Under the pieces are notes generated by a model that ran no database searches, had not been told where the DNA came from, and saw nothing but the letters and a program-made list of their open reading frames with translations. Of a stretch of 64,000 bases of DNA, positions 26,085 to 35,561 are shown piece by piece (position 1 is the stretch's first letter; each line of letters begins with the position of its first letter). The position numbers were made by a program, and so were the translations under genes. Origin of the DNA: Thermohalobaculum sp963700775 (GTDB lineage Bacteria > Pseudomonadota > Alphaproteobacteria > Rhodobacterales > Rhodobacteraceae); NCBI GenBank assembly GCA_963700775.1, contig CAVOYU010000011.1, positions 62,001 through 126,000 of the forward strand. Direction: 5' to 3'.

Positions 26085-27370
26085 TCGGCGGCCATCGCGT
26101 CCGCCGTACTGCGGATCACGTCGATGGTCTGGGCGATGTCGGCCTCGTCATGGGCCAGCGAGATATAAAGCTTGCTGTCACCCTTCAGAATGCCGCCCGC
26201 CCGCATCAGCTGGTTGAACCGCTTCAGCCGGTCCTGGTCGGCGCCGAGCACGTCGCGGTAGTTGCGCACCTGCGCCTTCGTGAACACCACGTCGAACAGG
26301 CAGGGCACGCCGACGACGCGCGCCGGAATGCCGACGCGGGCGAAGTTCTCCTCCAGCGCGGCCATGATCTTCCGGCCGGTGTCCTCGATCCGCGCGTAGG
26401 AACCGGGCCGGCGCAGGATCTCCATCGTCGCAAGGCCGGCGACCGAGGCCACCGGATTGCCGCTGAGCGTGCCGACCTGGTAGGTGAAACCGGCCTCGCC
26501 GACACGGTCCTTGTCGAAATGGGCCATCACCTCGTCGGACCCGGCGATCGCGGCCAGCGGGAAGCCGCCGCCGATCACCTTGCCGAGGGTGCAGAGGTCC
26601 GGCGTGACCCCGTAGACCTCCTGGGCGCCGCCATAGGCGAGGCGGAAGCCGGTGACCACCTCGTCGAAGATCAGCACGATACCGTGCTTCGCCGTCTCCT
26701 CGCGCAGCGCTTCCAGGAACCCGGGAACGGGCGGAATCAGGCGCTGGAACGGCTCCACGATCACGCCGGCGATCTCGTCCGCATACTCGGCGATGATCTG
26801 GCGGGCGAACTCGATGTCGTTGAAGGGCGCGATCAGGATGTTGTCGCGCACGGCCGCCGGGATGCCGGCGGAATCCGGGACCGCCATCGGGAAGTTCACC
26901 AGCTTCTTCGGCGCCAGGCTCATCAGCGAGGACTCGCTCATGCCGTGGTAGCCGCCCTCGAACTTCAGGATCTTGTCGCGGCCAGTATGGGCGCGCGCGA
27001 GGCGCATGGCGTACATGTCCGCCTCGGAGCCGGTCGAGACGAAGCGCACCTTTTCGGCGCAGGCCATGGCGTCGCAGATCACCTCGGCGAGCCGGATGCC
27101 CTCGGCGTTGTTGGCGAAGAAGGTCACGCCCTTCGCGAGCTGGCGCTCGACCGCCTCGATCACCTCCGGGTGGCCGTGGCCGACCAGCATCGGGCCGGAG
27201 CCGAGCAGGAAGTCGACGAACTCGGTGCCGTCTTCGTCCCAGACCCGGCCTCCCTTGCCCCGCGCGATCACCACGTCGGCGGCGAAGTTGCCGAAGCCGC
27301 CGGCAGGCAGCACCTGGCGGGCACGGGCAATCAGGTCACTCTTGATCTGGGGCGTCTCATCTCGGGCCAT
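26081..27370 (-). CDS. Class III PLP aminotransferase, glutamate-1-semialdehyde aminomutase-like
   Basis: 429 residues from ATG 27370, with GGAGGA upstream. The family block runs from VWDEDGTEFVDFLLGSGPMLVGHGHP through FVSTGSEADMYAMRLARAHTGRDKILKFEGGYHG. The Asp ligand is in LIFDEVVTGFRLAYGG and the PLP Lys in TLGKVIGGGFPLAAIAG. These match HemL-type enzymes, but housekeeping HemL would not be expected here and the sequence is more like the broad COG0001 aminotransferases. The substrate is not predictable. It ends overlapping the asnB stop codon in convergent orientation and is 122 bp downstream of the glutamate dehydrogenase. Confidence 0.86.
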   Translation of the reverse strand: MARDETPQIKSDLIARARQVLPAGGFGNFAADVVIARGKGGRVWDEDGTEFVDFLLGSGPMLVGHGHPEVIEAVERQLAKGVTFFANNAEGIRLAEVICDAMACAEKVRFVSTGSEADMYAMRLARAHTGRDKILKFEGGYHGMSESSLMSLAPKKLVNFPMAVPDSAGIPAAVRDNILIAPFNDIEFARQIIAEYADEIAGVIVEPFQRLIPPVPGFLEALREETAKHGIVLIFDEVVTGFRLAYGGAQEVYGVTPDLCTLGKVIGGGFPLAAIAGSDEVMAHFDKDRVGEAGFTYQVGTLSGNPVASVAGLATMEILRRPGSYARIEDTGRKIMAALEENFARVGIPARVVGVPCLFDVVFTKAQVRNYRDVLGADQDRLKRFNQLMRAGGILKGDSKLYISLAHDEADIAQTIDVIRSTADAMAAD

Positions 27371-27492
27371 GGAGCATCCTCCGGAGGGGTATCGGGTCTT
27401 GAGCGTCCGCGCAGCATGGACTGCCCGCGCGGGCGCACGCAATCACGCAGGCGGCATCGGCATGACGCTTTCGGGCGACCGGGCGGGCCCGG

Positions 27493-30400
27493 TCACACCG
27501 CACCGACTGCCCGCAGCTGCGACGCCGCGACCGCCAGCTTGGCGACCGAAAGGCCGCCACCGGACTTCAGCTCGGCGATCAACCGGTCGATACGCCGCGC
27601 GGTCTCCGGATTGGCTTCCGCCCATTTGGCAACCCCGGCAGAACCGGGCTTGGTGCCCTTCATCGCCAGCGCCGCTGCGCCGATCGCCGATTGCTGGGCA
27701 CGGACATCCGCCATCAGCCGGCCAAGCGCGATCCGCTCCCAGTGGTCTGCCGGCTTGATCCGGCGCGCCGTCGCGCGGAGCCAGTCGAGGTCGAACCGCG
27801 CGCCCGCGGCGAAGTAGTTCGCCGCCACGTCCGCGACCGGCCGGCCAAGCCGGGCGCCGACCTCGATCACGTCGATCGCCCCGCCCAGCAGCTCGGTCCC
27901 GGCCACCCGCGCGGCGAGCTCCTTCGGCGCCTTCGCCTTCACCAGTTCTGCGGTACGCTGCGCCAGGCGTTTCTTGGAGAAGGCCGTGATCATCTCGTCG
28001 GCGATGTCCGTGATCTGCTGCACGCCGGGCCGGTAAAGCTCGATCGCGTCGCCGATCGCGCTCTTGCCGCCGCCCTGCAGAAGCCGCAGCGCCTGCGAGG
28101 CGACGAGGTCCGTGAGCGCCAGATGCATCTCGGTCTGGGTCGCTGCCGGGACCTTGGTGTCGAGCGCGTTGATCGCCGAGGCGACCTCCGCCACCCTGAA
28201 GACCTCGCGGGCCACGATATAGCTGCGCACCACGTCGGGAACCGGCGCCCCGGTCTCCTCGCGGAGCCGATTGTAGAGCGACGGGCCGGCCTCGTTCACC
28301 ATGGCGTTGGCGACGACGGTCGCGATGATCTCGCGCCGCAGCCGGTGGGATTTCAGCACATCCGCATATTTCGCCCGCACCGGCCCCGGCATGTAGTCGA
28401 GCAGGTAGCGCTCCGTGAACGGGTCGTCCGGCACATCCGATCGCACGAGCTCGGCAAAGATGTTGATCTTGGCATAGGCGACCAGAACCGAGATCTCCGG
28501 CCGGGTCAGGCCCTTGCCGGCCCGCCGGCGCTCGGCCAGATCCTCGTCGGTCGGCAGCAGCTCCACCACCCGGTCGAGCATGCCGCCCAATTCGAGAGCC
28601 CGCATGAACCGCCCGTGTTCCTCGATCATGCCCGGCGACCGGGCCTCGACCAGCGAGATCGCCAGGGTCTGGTGGTAGTTGGTCTTCAGCACCAGGGCCG
28701 AGACCTCGTCGGTCATCTTGGCAAGCAGCGTATTGCGCTGCTTCTCGGTCATGTCGCCGGCCCCGACCACGGCGCCGAGCGCGATCTTGATGTTGACCTC
28801 GTGGTCGGAGCAGTCCACCCCGGCGGAGTTGTCGACCGCGTCGGTGTTCAGCTTGACGCCCTGGTCCGACAGTTCGATCCGGGCCCGCTGGGTGATGCCG
28901 AGATTGGCGCCCTCGCCGATCACCCTTGCGCGCACCTCGGTGCCGTCGACCCGCAGGCCGTCGTTGGCCCGGTCTCCGGCGTCCGCATGGCTTTCGTGCG
29001 AGGCCTTGATGTAGGTGCCGATGCCGCCGAACCAGAGCAGGTCGGCCGGCGCCTTCAGCAGCGCATGCATCAGTTCGAACGGCGCCACCCGGTCCTGCTT
29101 CAGGCCGGCAAGCTCCCGGATCTCGGGGGTGAGCGGGATCGACTTCGCCGAGCGCGGGAAGACACCGCCGCCCTTCGAGATCAGCTTCTTGTCGTAATCC
29201 TGCCAGCTCGAGCGCGGCAGCGCGAACATGCGCTTGCGCTCGGCGAAGCTCTTGGCCCGGTCCGGGTTCGGATCGATGAAGATGTCGCGGTGATCGAAGG
29301 CCGCCACCAGCTTGATCTGCTCGCTCAGCAGCATGCCGTTGCCGAACACGTCGCCCGACATGTCGCCGACGCCGATGACCGTGAAGGGCTCGGTCTGGGT
29401 GTCGTGGCCAAGCTCGCGGAAGTGGCGCTTGACCGCCTCCCAGGCGCCCTTCGCCGTGATGCCCATGCCCTTGTGATCGTAGCCGTTCGAGCCGCCGGAG
29501 GCGAAGGCGTCGCCGAGCCAGAAGCCGTAATCCGCCGCCACCCCGTTGGCGATATCCGAGAAGGTCGCGGTACCCTTGTCGGCGGCGACGACGAGATACG
29601 GGTCGTCCTTGTCGCGCCGGATCACCGATTTCGGCGGCACCACCGTGGTGCCGTCGAGATTGTCGGTCACGTCCAGCAGCCCGTAGAGGAAGGTCTTGTA
29701 AGACCGGATCGCCTCGGCCTGGATCTCGTCCCGCGTGCCCCCGGCCGGGAGCTGCTTCGGCAGGAAGCCGCCCTTCGAGCCCACCGGCACGATCACCGCG
29801 TTTTTCACCTGCTGGGCCTTCACCAGCCCCAGTACCTCGGTGCGGTAGTCCTCCTTGCGGTCCGACCAGCGCAGGCCGCCGCGGGCGACCGGGCCGCCGC
29901 GCAGATGCACGCCCTCGACCCAGGTCGAGTAGACGAAGATCTCGCGCCAGGGCCGCGGCAATGGCAGCTCGTCGAGCTTCGAGCAGTCGAACTTGCACGA
30001 GATGTAGGCCTTCGGCCTCCCGTCCGCGCCCGGCTGGTAGTAGTTGGTCCGGAGGGTCGACTGGATCGCGTTGCGGAACCGGCGCAGGATCCGGTCCACG
30101 TCGAGGCTGGCGACCGCCTCGAGTTCGGCTTCGATCCGGTCCGAGATACTCGCCGCCTCGCGCTCGCGCGCCGCCGGATCATCGCCGGCCGGATCGAACA
30201 GCGCCCCGAACAATTCGACCAGCGCCCGTGCGACGGCCGGATTGTCGACCAGCGCATCTTCCATGTAGTCGACCGAATAGGGAATCCGTGCCTGGCGCAG
30301 GAACCGACTGTAGGCGCGCAGCAGCGAGGTCTCGCGCACGCTGAGGCCGGCGGCCAGCACCAGCCGGTTCAGCCGGTCGTCGTCCGCCTCCCCCGCCCAG

Positions 30401-32331
30401 ACCGCCGCATAGGCTTCCTCGAGCTTCTCGCGCAGCTCGGCAAGCAGGATCTCGCTGCCATTGGCCGAGAGGATGTAGAAGTCGTGCATCCAGATCTCGT
30501 CGGTACCGCGGGCGATCGAATGAGGATGCTCCTCGAGGATGCGGAACCCCATATGCTCCAGCACCGGCAGGCAGTCCGAGAGCGGCACTGATGCGCCGAG
30601 CCGGTAGAGCATGAAACGCACGGAGGATTCGGGATCCTCCAGCCGGCGGTAGAATCTGAGCGCAAGGGGCGCGGATTCCGTCAACTCCTCCATCTTCTCG
30701 ATGTCGGTGATCGCCATCGCCGGAGTGCAGACATCGCGGTAGCTGGCGGTGAAGCCCTTGCCGTAGACCGCATGCAGCCGGTTGCCCTCGTGCTCGCCCA
30801 GCCGTTCGGTCAGCACCTCGCGCAGCAGGTCGCTCCAGCTACGCACCGCGCCGACGATCTTCTCCTCGATCGCGGCCACGTCGTAGTCCTTCACGCTGCC
30901 GCGCGAGACCGCGATCACGAACTGCACCCGCGCCATCGCCTCGTCGCCAAAGGAGCCGAAGGAGGGGGTCCAGGCGGCAACCCGGCCGCCGAAGGTCCCG
31001 GCCAGGATGTCGCCCATCTTGACCCTGAGCTCGGTGTTGTAGCGCTCGCGCGGAACGTAGATCAGGCAGGACATGAAGCGGCCGAACCGGTCGGGGCGCA
31101 CGAACAGCCGGGTACGCGGCCGGATCGTCAAGTGCAGCACGCCGATCGCATTGTTGTAGAGCTGATCGTCCGAGCTCTGGAACAACTCGTCCCGCGGATA
31201 GGTCTCCAGCACGTTGTTGAGCGCCTTGCCATCATGGCTCGCCGGCGCGAAGCCGGCGCGGGCGATGATCCGCTCGACCTTCTGGCGCAGGAGCGGGATC
31301 GAGCGCGGGCTGCGGTTGTAGGCCGCCGAGGTGAAGAGCCCGATGAACACGTGCTCGCCGACCACGCGCCCCTTGGCGTCGAACCGCTTCACGCCGATCA
31401 GGTCCAGATGGGTCGGCCGGTGCACCGTCGAGCGCCGGTTCGCCTTGATGATCAGCAGCGGCGAGCGGTCGGTCAGCGACGCGTCCATCTCCGGCGACCA
31501 GTCCGCGAAGTTGCCGTCCGAGTCGCGCAGCACCGTGTAGTCCGGGTCGCGCATGAGCCCCAGCCCCGAGCCCTCGACCACGTTCGGCCCCTGCTTCCGG
31601 CCGGCGCCGATCCGGTACTCGCGGTAGCCGAGGAAGGTGAAGTGATCGCCGCGCAGCCATTCGAGGAACTCGGCGACCTCCCCGGCGGCCGCCGCATCGC
31701 CCTTCGCCGCGCCCGCGCGGACCTCCCCAGTCACCTCCGACAGCTTGTCGAGTATCTCGCGCCAGTCGGTGACCGCGGCACGCACATCCGCAAGCACCTG
31801 AGCGAGGTTCGCCTCGACTGACGCAAGCATCGAGGCCTCGCCGATCTGGACGACCCGCGCCTGCATCACGGACTCGCGGAGCCCGCCTTCGGCCCCCCGC
31901 TCCAGCAGCGCCTTCCGCTGGCCCTTGGCGTCCCGGGTGACCGTCATCAGCGGGTGAATGAGGCTGTGGATGCCGATCCCCCGCTCCGTCAGCAATGACG
32001 TGACCGAGTCGACCAGGAAGGGCATGTCGTCGTTGACGATCTCGAGCACCGAGTGCGGGCTCTCCCAGCCATGCTCCGAGATGCTGGGGTTATAGAGCCG
32101 GACCTTGGGAGTACCCGGGGTACGCCTGGCGCCGAACTTCCAGAGCGCCAGCGCGGCGCCGTAGAGCTGCCCCGCGTCGACGCCGGCGAACTCGTCGGGC
32201 GAGACATTCGCGTAGAACTGGCCGAGCGCGCCGAGAAATTCCGCCAGCTCCGCCTTGCCCAGTCGCTCCGTCGCCAATGCGCGCACCGCGTCGAGCTGTT
32301 CCTTCAGACGGTCGGATTCCCCACTCGGCAT
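27493..32331 (-). CDS. gdhZ: NAD-specific glutamate dehydrogenase, 180-kDa class
   Basis: 1612 residues, the typical length of the large (L-GDH) class that deaminates glutamate to 2-oxoglutarate and ammonia with NAD. ACT-like and regulatory segments occupy the N-terminal half. The catalytic core lies around residues 800-1150, with VPVGSKGGFLPKQLP, the DVTDNLDGTTVVPPKS segment, DKGTATFSDIANGVAADYGFW, GGSNGYDHKGMGITAKGAWE, the dinucleotide site VIGVGDMSGDVFGNG and FDHRDIFIDPNPD. A long helical C-terminal domain follows. The frame is uninterrupted over 4.8 kb. The symbol follows Caulobacter usage. It is downstream of the GST gene after 152 bp. Confidence 0.95.
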   Translation of the reverse strand: MPSGESDRLKEQLDAVRALATERLGKAELAEFLGALGQFYANVSPDEFAGVDAGQLYGAALALWKFGARRTPGTPKVRLYNPSISEHGWESPHSVLEIVNDDMPFLVDSVTSLLTERGIGIHSLIHPLMTVTRDAKGQRKALLERGAEGGLRESVMQARVVQIGEASMLASVEANLAQVLADVRAAVTDWREILDKLSEVTGEVRAGAAKGDAAAAGEVAEFLEWLRGDHFTFLGYREYRIGAGRKQGPNVVEGSGLGLMRDPDYTVLRDSDGNFADWSPEMDASLTDRSPLLIIKANRRSTVHRPTHLDLIGVKRFDAKGRVVGEHVFIGLFTSAAYNRSPRSIPLLRQKVERIIARAGFAPASHDGKALNNVLETYPRDELFQSSDDQLYNNAIGVLHLTIRPRTRLFVRPDRFGRFMSCLIYVPRERYNTELRVKMGDILAGTFGGRVAAWTPSFGSFGDEAMARVQFVIAVSRGSVKDYDVAAIEEKIVGAVRSWSDLLREVLTERLGEHEGNRLHAVYGKGFTASYRDVCTPAMAITDIEKMEELTESAPLALRFYRRLEDPESSVRFMLYRLGASVPLSDCLPVLEHMGFRILEEHPHSIARGTDEIWMHDFYILSANGSEILLAELREKLEEAYAAVWAGEADDDRLNRLVLAAGLSVRETSLLRAYSRFLRQARIPYSVDYMEDALVDNPAVARALVELFGALFDPAGDDPAAREREAASISDRIEAELEAVASLDVDRILRRFRNAIQSTLRTNYYQPGADGRPKAYISCKFDCSKLDELPLPRPWREIFVYSTWVEGVHLRGGPVARGGLRWSDRKEDYRTEVLGLVKAQQVKNAVIVPVGSKGGFLPKQLPAGGTRDEIQAEAIRSYKTFLYGLLDVTDNLDGTTVVPPKSVIRRDKDDPYLVVAADKGTATFSDIANGVAADYGFWLGDAFASGGSNGYDHKGMGITAKGAWEAVKRHFRELGHDTQTEPFTVIGVGDMSGDVFGNGMLLSEQIKLVAAFDHRDIFIDPNPDRAKSFAERKRMFALPRSSWQDYDKKLISKGGGVFPRSAKSIPLTPEIRELAGLKQDRVAPFELMHALLKAPADLLWFGGIGTYIKASHESHADAGDRANDGLRVDGTEVRARVIGEGANLGITQRARIELSDQGVKLNTDAVDNSAGVDCSDHEVNIKIALGAVVGAGDMTEKQRNTLLAKMTDEVSALVLKTNYHQTLAISLVEARSPGMIEEHGRFMRALELGGMLDRVVELLPTDEDLAERRRAGKGLTRPEISVLVAYAKINIFAELVRSDVPDDPFTERYLLDYMPGPVRAKYADVLKSHRLRREIIATVVANAMVNEAGPSLYNRLREETGAPVPDVVRSYIVAREVFRVAEVASAINALDTKVPAATQTEMHLALTDLVASQALRLLQGGGKSAIGDAIELYRPGVQQITDIADEMITAFSKKRLAQRTAELVKAKAPKELAARVAGTELLGGAIDVIEVGARLGRPVADVAANYFAAGARFDLDWLRATARRIKPADHWERIALGRLMADVRAQQSAIGAAALAMKGTKPGSAGVAKWAEANPETARRIDRLIAELKSGGGLSVAKLAVAASQLRAVGAV

Positions 32332-32432
32332 GAATGTCCTCCCTGCTCACAAAATCCCGGCGCCGTCCCCCGCCGCCGCGCAGACGGCTGACTCGCGGCC
32401 GGACCGCGGAGCCATCACAGCACATCCGCGCG

Positions 32433-32462
32433 TGGGAGTCCTGCTCCCAATAGGTTTTTTTT
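32433..32462 (+). other. Hairpin followed by T8, upstream of the glutamate dehydrogenase
   Basis: TGGGAG-TCCTG-CTCCCA followed five bases later by eight T on the plus strand. No plus-strand gene ends here. On the minus strand it becomes an A8 tract plus hairpin in the leader of the glutamate dehydrogenase gene. It may terminate antisense transcripts or affect leader structure. Confidence 0.35.
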
Positions 32463-32483
32463 GCGTAGCCCCGCTCGGACCGG

Positions 32484-33200
32484 TCAGTCCAAATCACCGG
32501 ACAGGCGCCGCACGCTGGTTGCGGTCTGCTCGAATAGCAGCTTGCGCTCGGCATCGTCCGGCGGCGCCTTGCGGCGCAGCTCCTTGCCGAGATCGACCGC
32601 CCGCTGCACCGCGGGGCGCAGCTTGATCCGGTTGCGCCAGGAGGAAAGGTTCGGAAACGGATCGAGCGCGGCGCCGAGCGGCTTCGCGATCAGGACCCAG
32701 GGCCAGCAGATCATGTCGGCGATGGTGTAGTCGTCGCCAAGCATCCACTCCCGCCCCTCCAGCCTCCGCTCCAGCACCCCGAGGCAACGGTCGTACTCCC
32801 GGGCGTAGCGCGCACGGCCATAGCCGCCCGCGCCCTCGGGCGCATAGTTCACGAAATGGCTGAGCTGACCCGCCAGCGGACCCTGGTTGCCGACCTGCCA
32901 GAACAGCCATTCCATCGCCTGCTTCCGGCCGAGCGGCCCGGCGGGCAGGAACCGGCCGGCCTTCTCGGCCAGGTACCACATGATCGCCCCCGACTCGAAC
33001 ACCGGCACCGGGTCGCCTTCCACATCATGGTCGACGATCGCCGGCATCCGGTTGTTCGGGCTGATCGCCAGGAACTCCGGCCGGAACTGGTCGCCCTTGC
33101 CGATGTTGACCGGGATCATGCGGTAGGGCAGCTCCAACTCCTCGAGCAGGATCGCGACCTTCCAGCCGTTGGGGGTCGGCCAGTAGTAGAAATCGATCAT
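32484..33200 (-). CDS. Glutathione S-transferase family protein (YfcG/YghU-like)
   Basis: 238 residues: thioredoxin-like N-terminal domain with FYYWPTPNGWKVAILLEEL, the cis-Pro segment NRMPAIVDHD and the glutathione-binding ESGAIMWYLAEKAGRFLP. The helical C-terminal domain has GDDYTIADMICWPWV. The TPNGxKV active-site region is that of the YfcG/YghU group, which act as disulfide reductases with glutathione. Its start overlaps the CaiB stop (ATGA), so the two are translated together. Confidence 0.9.
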   Translation of the reverse strand: MIDFYYWPTPNGWKVAILLEELELPYRMIPVNIGKGDQFRPEFLAISPNNRMPAIVDHDVEGDPVPVFESGAIMWYLAEKAGRFLPAGPLGRKQAMEWLFWQVGNQGPLAGQLSHFVNYAPEGAGGYGRARYAREYDRCLGVLERRLEGREWMLGDDYTIADMICWPWVLIAKPLGAALDPFPNLSSWRNRIKLRPAVQRAVDLGKELRRKAPPDDAERKLLFEQTATSVRRLSGDLD

Positions 33201-34396
33201 GGCGCGCCTTCCTCCGCCGCAGCGCCGCTCTCGACCAGCCGGTCGATCTCGGCCCCCGAGAGGCCGGCCTCTGACAGCACCTCGCGGGTATGTTCGCCGA
33301 GGCCCGGCCCGCCACGGCGATGCGCCGCCGGGGTGGCCGAGAACCGCGCGGGGCTGCGCGCCTGGCGGAGCCGCCCGGCGCGCGGATGCTCGGTCTCGAC
33401 GACGATGCCGTTGGCCACGACCTGCGGATGGCGGATCGTCTCGCGCCGCGTCAGCACCGGCGCGCAGGGCACGTCATGGGCATCGAGCCGCGCGATCCAG
33501 TCGGCGGTGGTCCGTTCGCGCAGCGCCTCCTGCGTCAGCTCCAGCCTCGCCGGCTTGTTCAGCTCCAGCCCCTCCGAGGTCGCGAAGCGCGGGTCGTCGA
33601 CCCATTCCGGGCGCTCGCAGGCACGGGCGAGCTTCACCCAGTCCGCCCGCCGGAAGGCCGCGACCGAGATGAAGCCGTCGGCGGTCTCGTAGATCAGATC
33701 GATGAAGCTCTGGGCGGCTTCGGCCTCGGTCTCGTCGCCGATGAAGGTGTGCCCGCCCATGTCGGAGCTCCAGAGGAAGGCGATCACGGCGTCGAGCATC
33801 GACAGGCGGACATGCTGCCCCTGGCCGGTCCGCTCGCGGGCGAAGAGCGCCGCGCCGATCGCCTGGGCGATGGTCACGCCGGTCAGCTTGTCGGGCAGGA
33901 TGGTACGCACCAGCGCCGGCCGGCGCTCGTCCGAGCCGGCCTGCACCGTGGTCAATCCCGACAGGGACTGGATCAGCGGATCGAACACCGGCTTGCCGGA
34001 GTAGGGCCCGGCCTCGCCGAAGCCGGTGATCGAGGCGTAGACGATGTCTGGCCTGAGCGACCGGGCATCCTCGTAGCCGATCCCGAGTCGCTCGACCACG
34101 CCAGGCCGGAAATTCTGTATCACCACGTCGGCCCCGGCCAGCAGCCGTTTCAGCGCCGCCATGCCCAGGTCATGCTTCAAGTCCAGCACAACCGAGCGCT
34201 TGTTCCGGTTGTTGTTCAGGAACGAGGCCGAAAATCCGCCGCGCCGGGTTGCCACATGGCGGCTGTGATCGCCGGTGCCGGGCGCCTCGATCTTGACGAC
34301 GTCGGCGCCCTGATCGGCCAGGATCATGGCGCCGAGCGGTCCCGAGATCATGGTCGTCAGGTCGATCACCCGCACCCCCGCAAATGGCCCTGCCAT
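33197..34396 (-). CDS. CaiB/BaiF family (class III) CoA-transferase
   Basis: 399 residues. The N-terminal block is GVRVIDLTTMISGPLGAMILADQGADVVKIEAPG. The catalytic Asp is likely the one in the AFLWSSDMGGHTF or nearby YGS-like region. The substrate loops NNRNKRSVVLDLK, ADVVIQNFRPGVVERLGIGY and DIVYASITGFGEAGPYSGKPVFD are clear. It moves CoA between carboxylic acids. It is the first gene of a CaiB-GST pair, an arrangement sometimes seen in catabolic clusters; the acyl substrate is unknown. Confidence 0.92.
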   Translation of the reverse strand: MAGPFAGVRVIDLTTMISGPLGAMILADQGADVVKIEAPGTGDHSRHVATRRGGFSASFLNNNRNKRSVVLDLKHDLGMAALKRLLAGADVVIQNFRPGVVERLGIGYEDARSLRPDIVYASITGFGEAGPYSGKPVFDPLIQSLSGLTTVQAGSDERRPALVRTILPDKLTGVTIAQAIGAALFARERTGQGQHVRLSMLDAVIAFLWSSDMGGHTFIGDETEAEAAQSFIDLIYETADGFISVAAFRRADWVKLARACERPEWVDDPRFATSEGLELNKPARLELTQEALRERTTADWIARLDAHDVPCAPVLTRRETIRHPQVVANGIVVETEHPRAGRLRQARSPARFSATPAAHRRGGPGLGEHTREVLSEAGLSGAEIDRLVESGAAAEEGAP

Positions 34397-34633
34397 CCCT
34401 GTCCTCCGCTATGCCGCCGCCGATTTTCCCAATGGAAGCGCGCCCGGCGCGAATAGCAACCCCGACGCGGGAAGCGGGCGCCGGAGTCCTGACAACCGGC
34501 GATCTGCCGGTGACGTGACCGCGTCCGCGTTGACCGCGGGGCCAAAGCTTGATTCAATGCAGACCGCGAAATCAGGGCACGACGGATATCCAGCGTTCCG
34601 ATTTCCGGGCTCGAAGGATCAGCGGAGCAGAAT

Positions 34634-35554
34634 TTGCCGGGGACGAGTGAGGTTGCGCAGCGCCGGATCGGCTACACCCTGTGGCCGAGCAATTTCGATC
34701 TGGTCGAGCCGGGATCTTTTCTCGATGAAGCCGAGGCGCTGGGGGTCGATAGCGTCGAGATCCCGTTCTTCGCGACCCGGCTGATCGCCGACGCCAGGCT
34801 GCTTGAGCCGGCGCTCGCGATCTTCGAGCGGCAGATGAGCGGACGGCGGCTCGGCTACACCACCCACGCCCTCCTCAGCATCAACCTCATGGATGATCCC
34901 GGGCAGCTCCCGGTGCACAATGACATGGCGCGGGCCTGCATCGAGCTGACCGCCCGGCTCGGCGCGCGCCAGATGGTGCTGCATTGCGGGCTCTCGGCCG
35001 ACGCCGACGCCGATGCCCTGGAATCCGCCTATGCCCGCCAGCGCGATGCCCTCGCCGGTCTCGCCGAGTTCGCCGCGCGGCACGGGGTCACGATCTGCCT
35101 CGAGACGATTTGGAGCTTCGACGGCCGCGAAACCGCGCTGCCGACCAGGCTGGCGACCGAGATCCGGGCCGTCGGGCATGACGCCCTGCGGGCAACGCTT
35201 GATTACGCCCATGTGGCGCTGCAATGCGCGATCAAGGGCGCCGATCTGATGGCCGAGGTATCCGCCATCGCGCCGCTCTCGGTCCACCTGCATCTCAACG
35301 ATTGCTTCGGCCAGGTGCGAAGTCACCCGGTCTCGCTGCCGGGCGAGGCTCTGGCCTATGGCAGCGGCGACCTTCACTTGCCGATCGGCTGGGGCTGCCT
35401 TCCCTGGGACCGGCTGCTGGCCGAGCCATCCTATCCCGGCAGCGTCGTGCTGAACGGCGAACTCCACCCGATGTACTGGTGCGCGCTCGGTGACGACGTG
35501 GCCGAGATGCGGCGCCTCGCGGGGATGATGGAGCGGCGCAACGCGCCGGACTGA
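34634..35554 (+). CDS. TIM-barrel sugar phosphate isomerase/epimerase family protein
   Basis: 306 residues from a TTG start with GCGGAG upstream. It shows the xylose-isomerase-like barrel: IGYTLWPSNFDL opening, VDSVEIPFF, RQMVLHCGLSADADADA, VTICLETIWSF with a metal-ligand Glu, the TLDYAHVALQ Asp/His pair, HLHLNDCFGQ and the late NGELHP Glu. Metal ligands therefore look intact. Substrate is unknown. It stands alone, divergent from the CoA-transferase and converging on the cyclic-nucleotide-binding gene, 8 bp apart. Confidence 0.83.
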   Translation: MPGTSEVAQRRIGYTLWPSNFDLVEPGSFLDEAEALGVDSVEIPFFATRLIADARLLEPALAIFERQMSGRRLGYTTHALLSINLMDDPGQLPVHNDMARACIELTARLGARQMVLHCGLSADADADALESAYARQRDALAGLAEFAARHGVTICLETIWSFDGRETALPTRLATEIRAVGHDALRATLDYAHVALQCAIKGADLMAEVSAIAPLSVHLHLNDCFGQVRSHPVSLPGEALAYGSGDLHLPIGWGCLPWDRLLAEPSYPGSVVLNGELHPMYWCALGDDVAEMRRLAGMMERRNAPD

Positions 35555-35561
35555 GAACGGC

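Noticed and set aside
26081..27370. Calling the class III aminotransferase the housekeeping hemL
   Set aside because: The family match is broad. There are no heme-pathway neighbours, and COG0001 enzymes have many substrates, so the specific name is not supported.
27691..30591. 966-codon open frame on the plus strand opposite the glutamate dehydrogenase gene
   Set aside because: Its translation is Arg/Gly/His/Asp-rich with no domain; it exists because high GC removes stop codons opposite a strongly coded gene.
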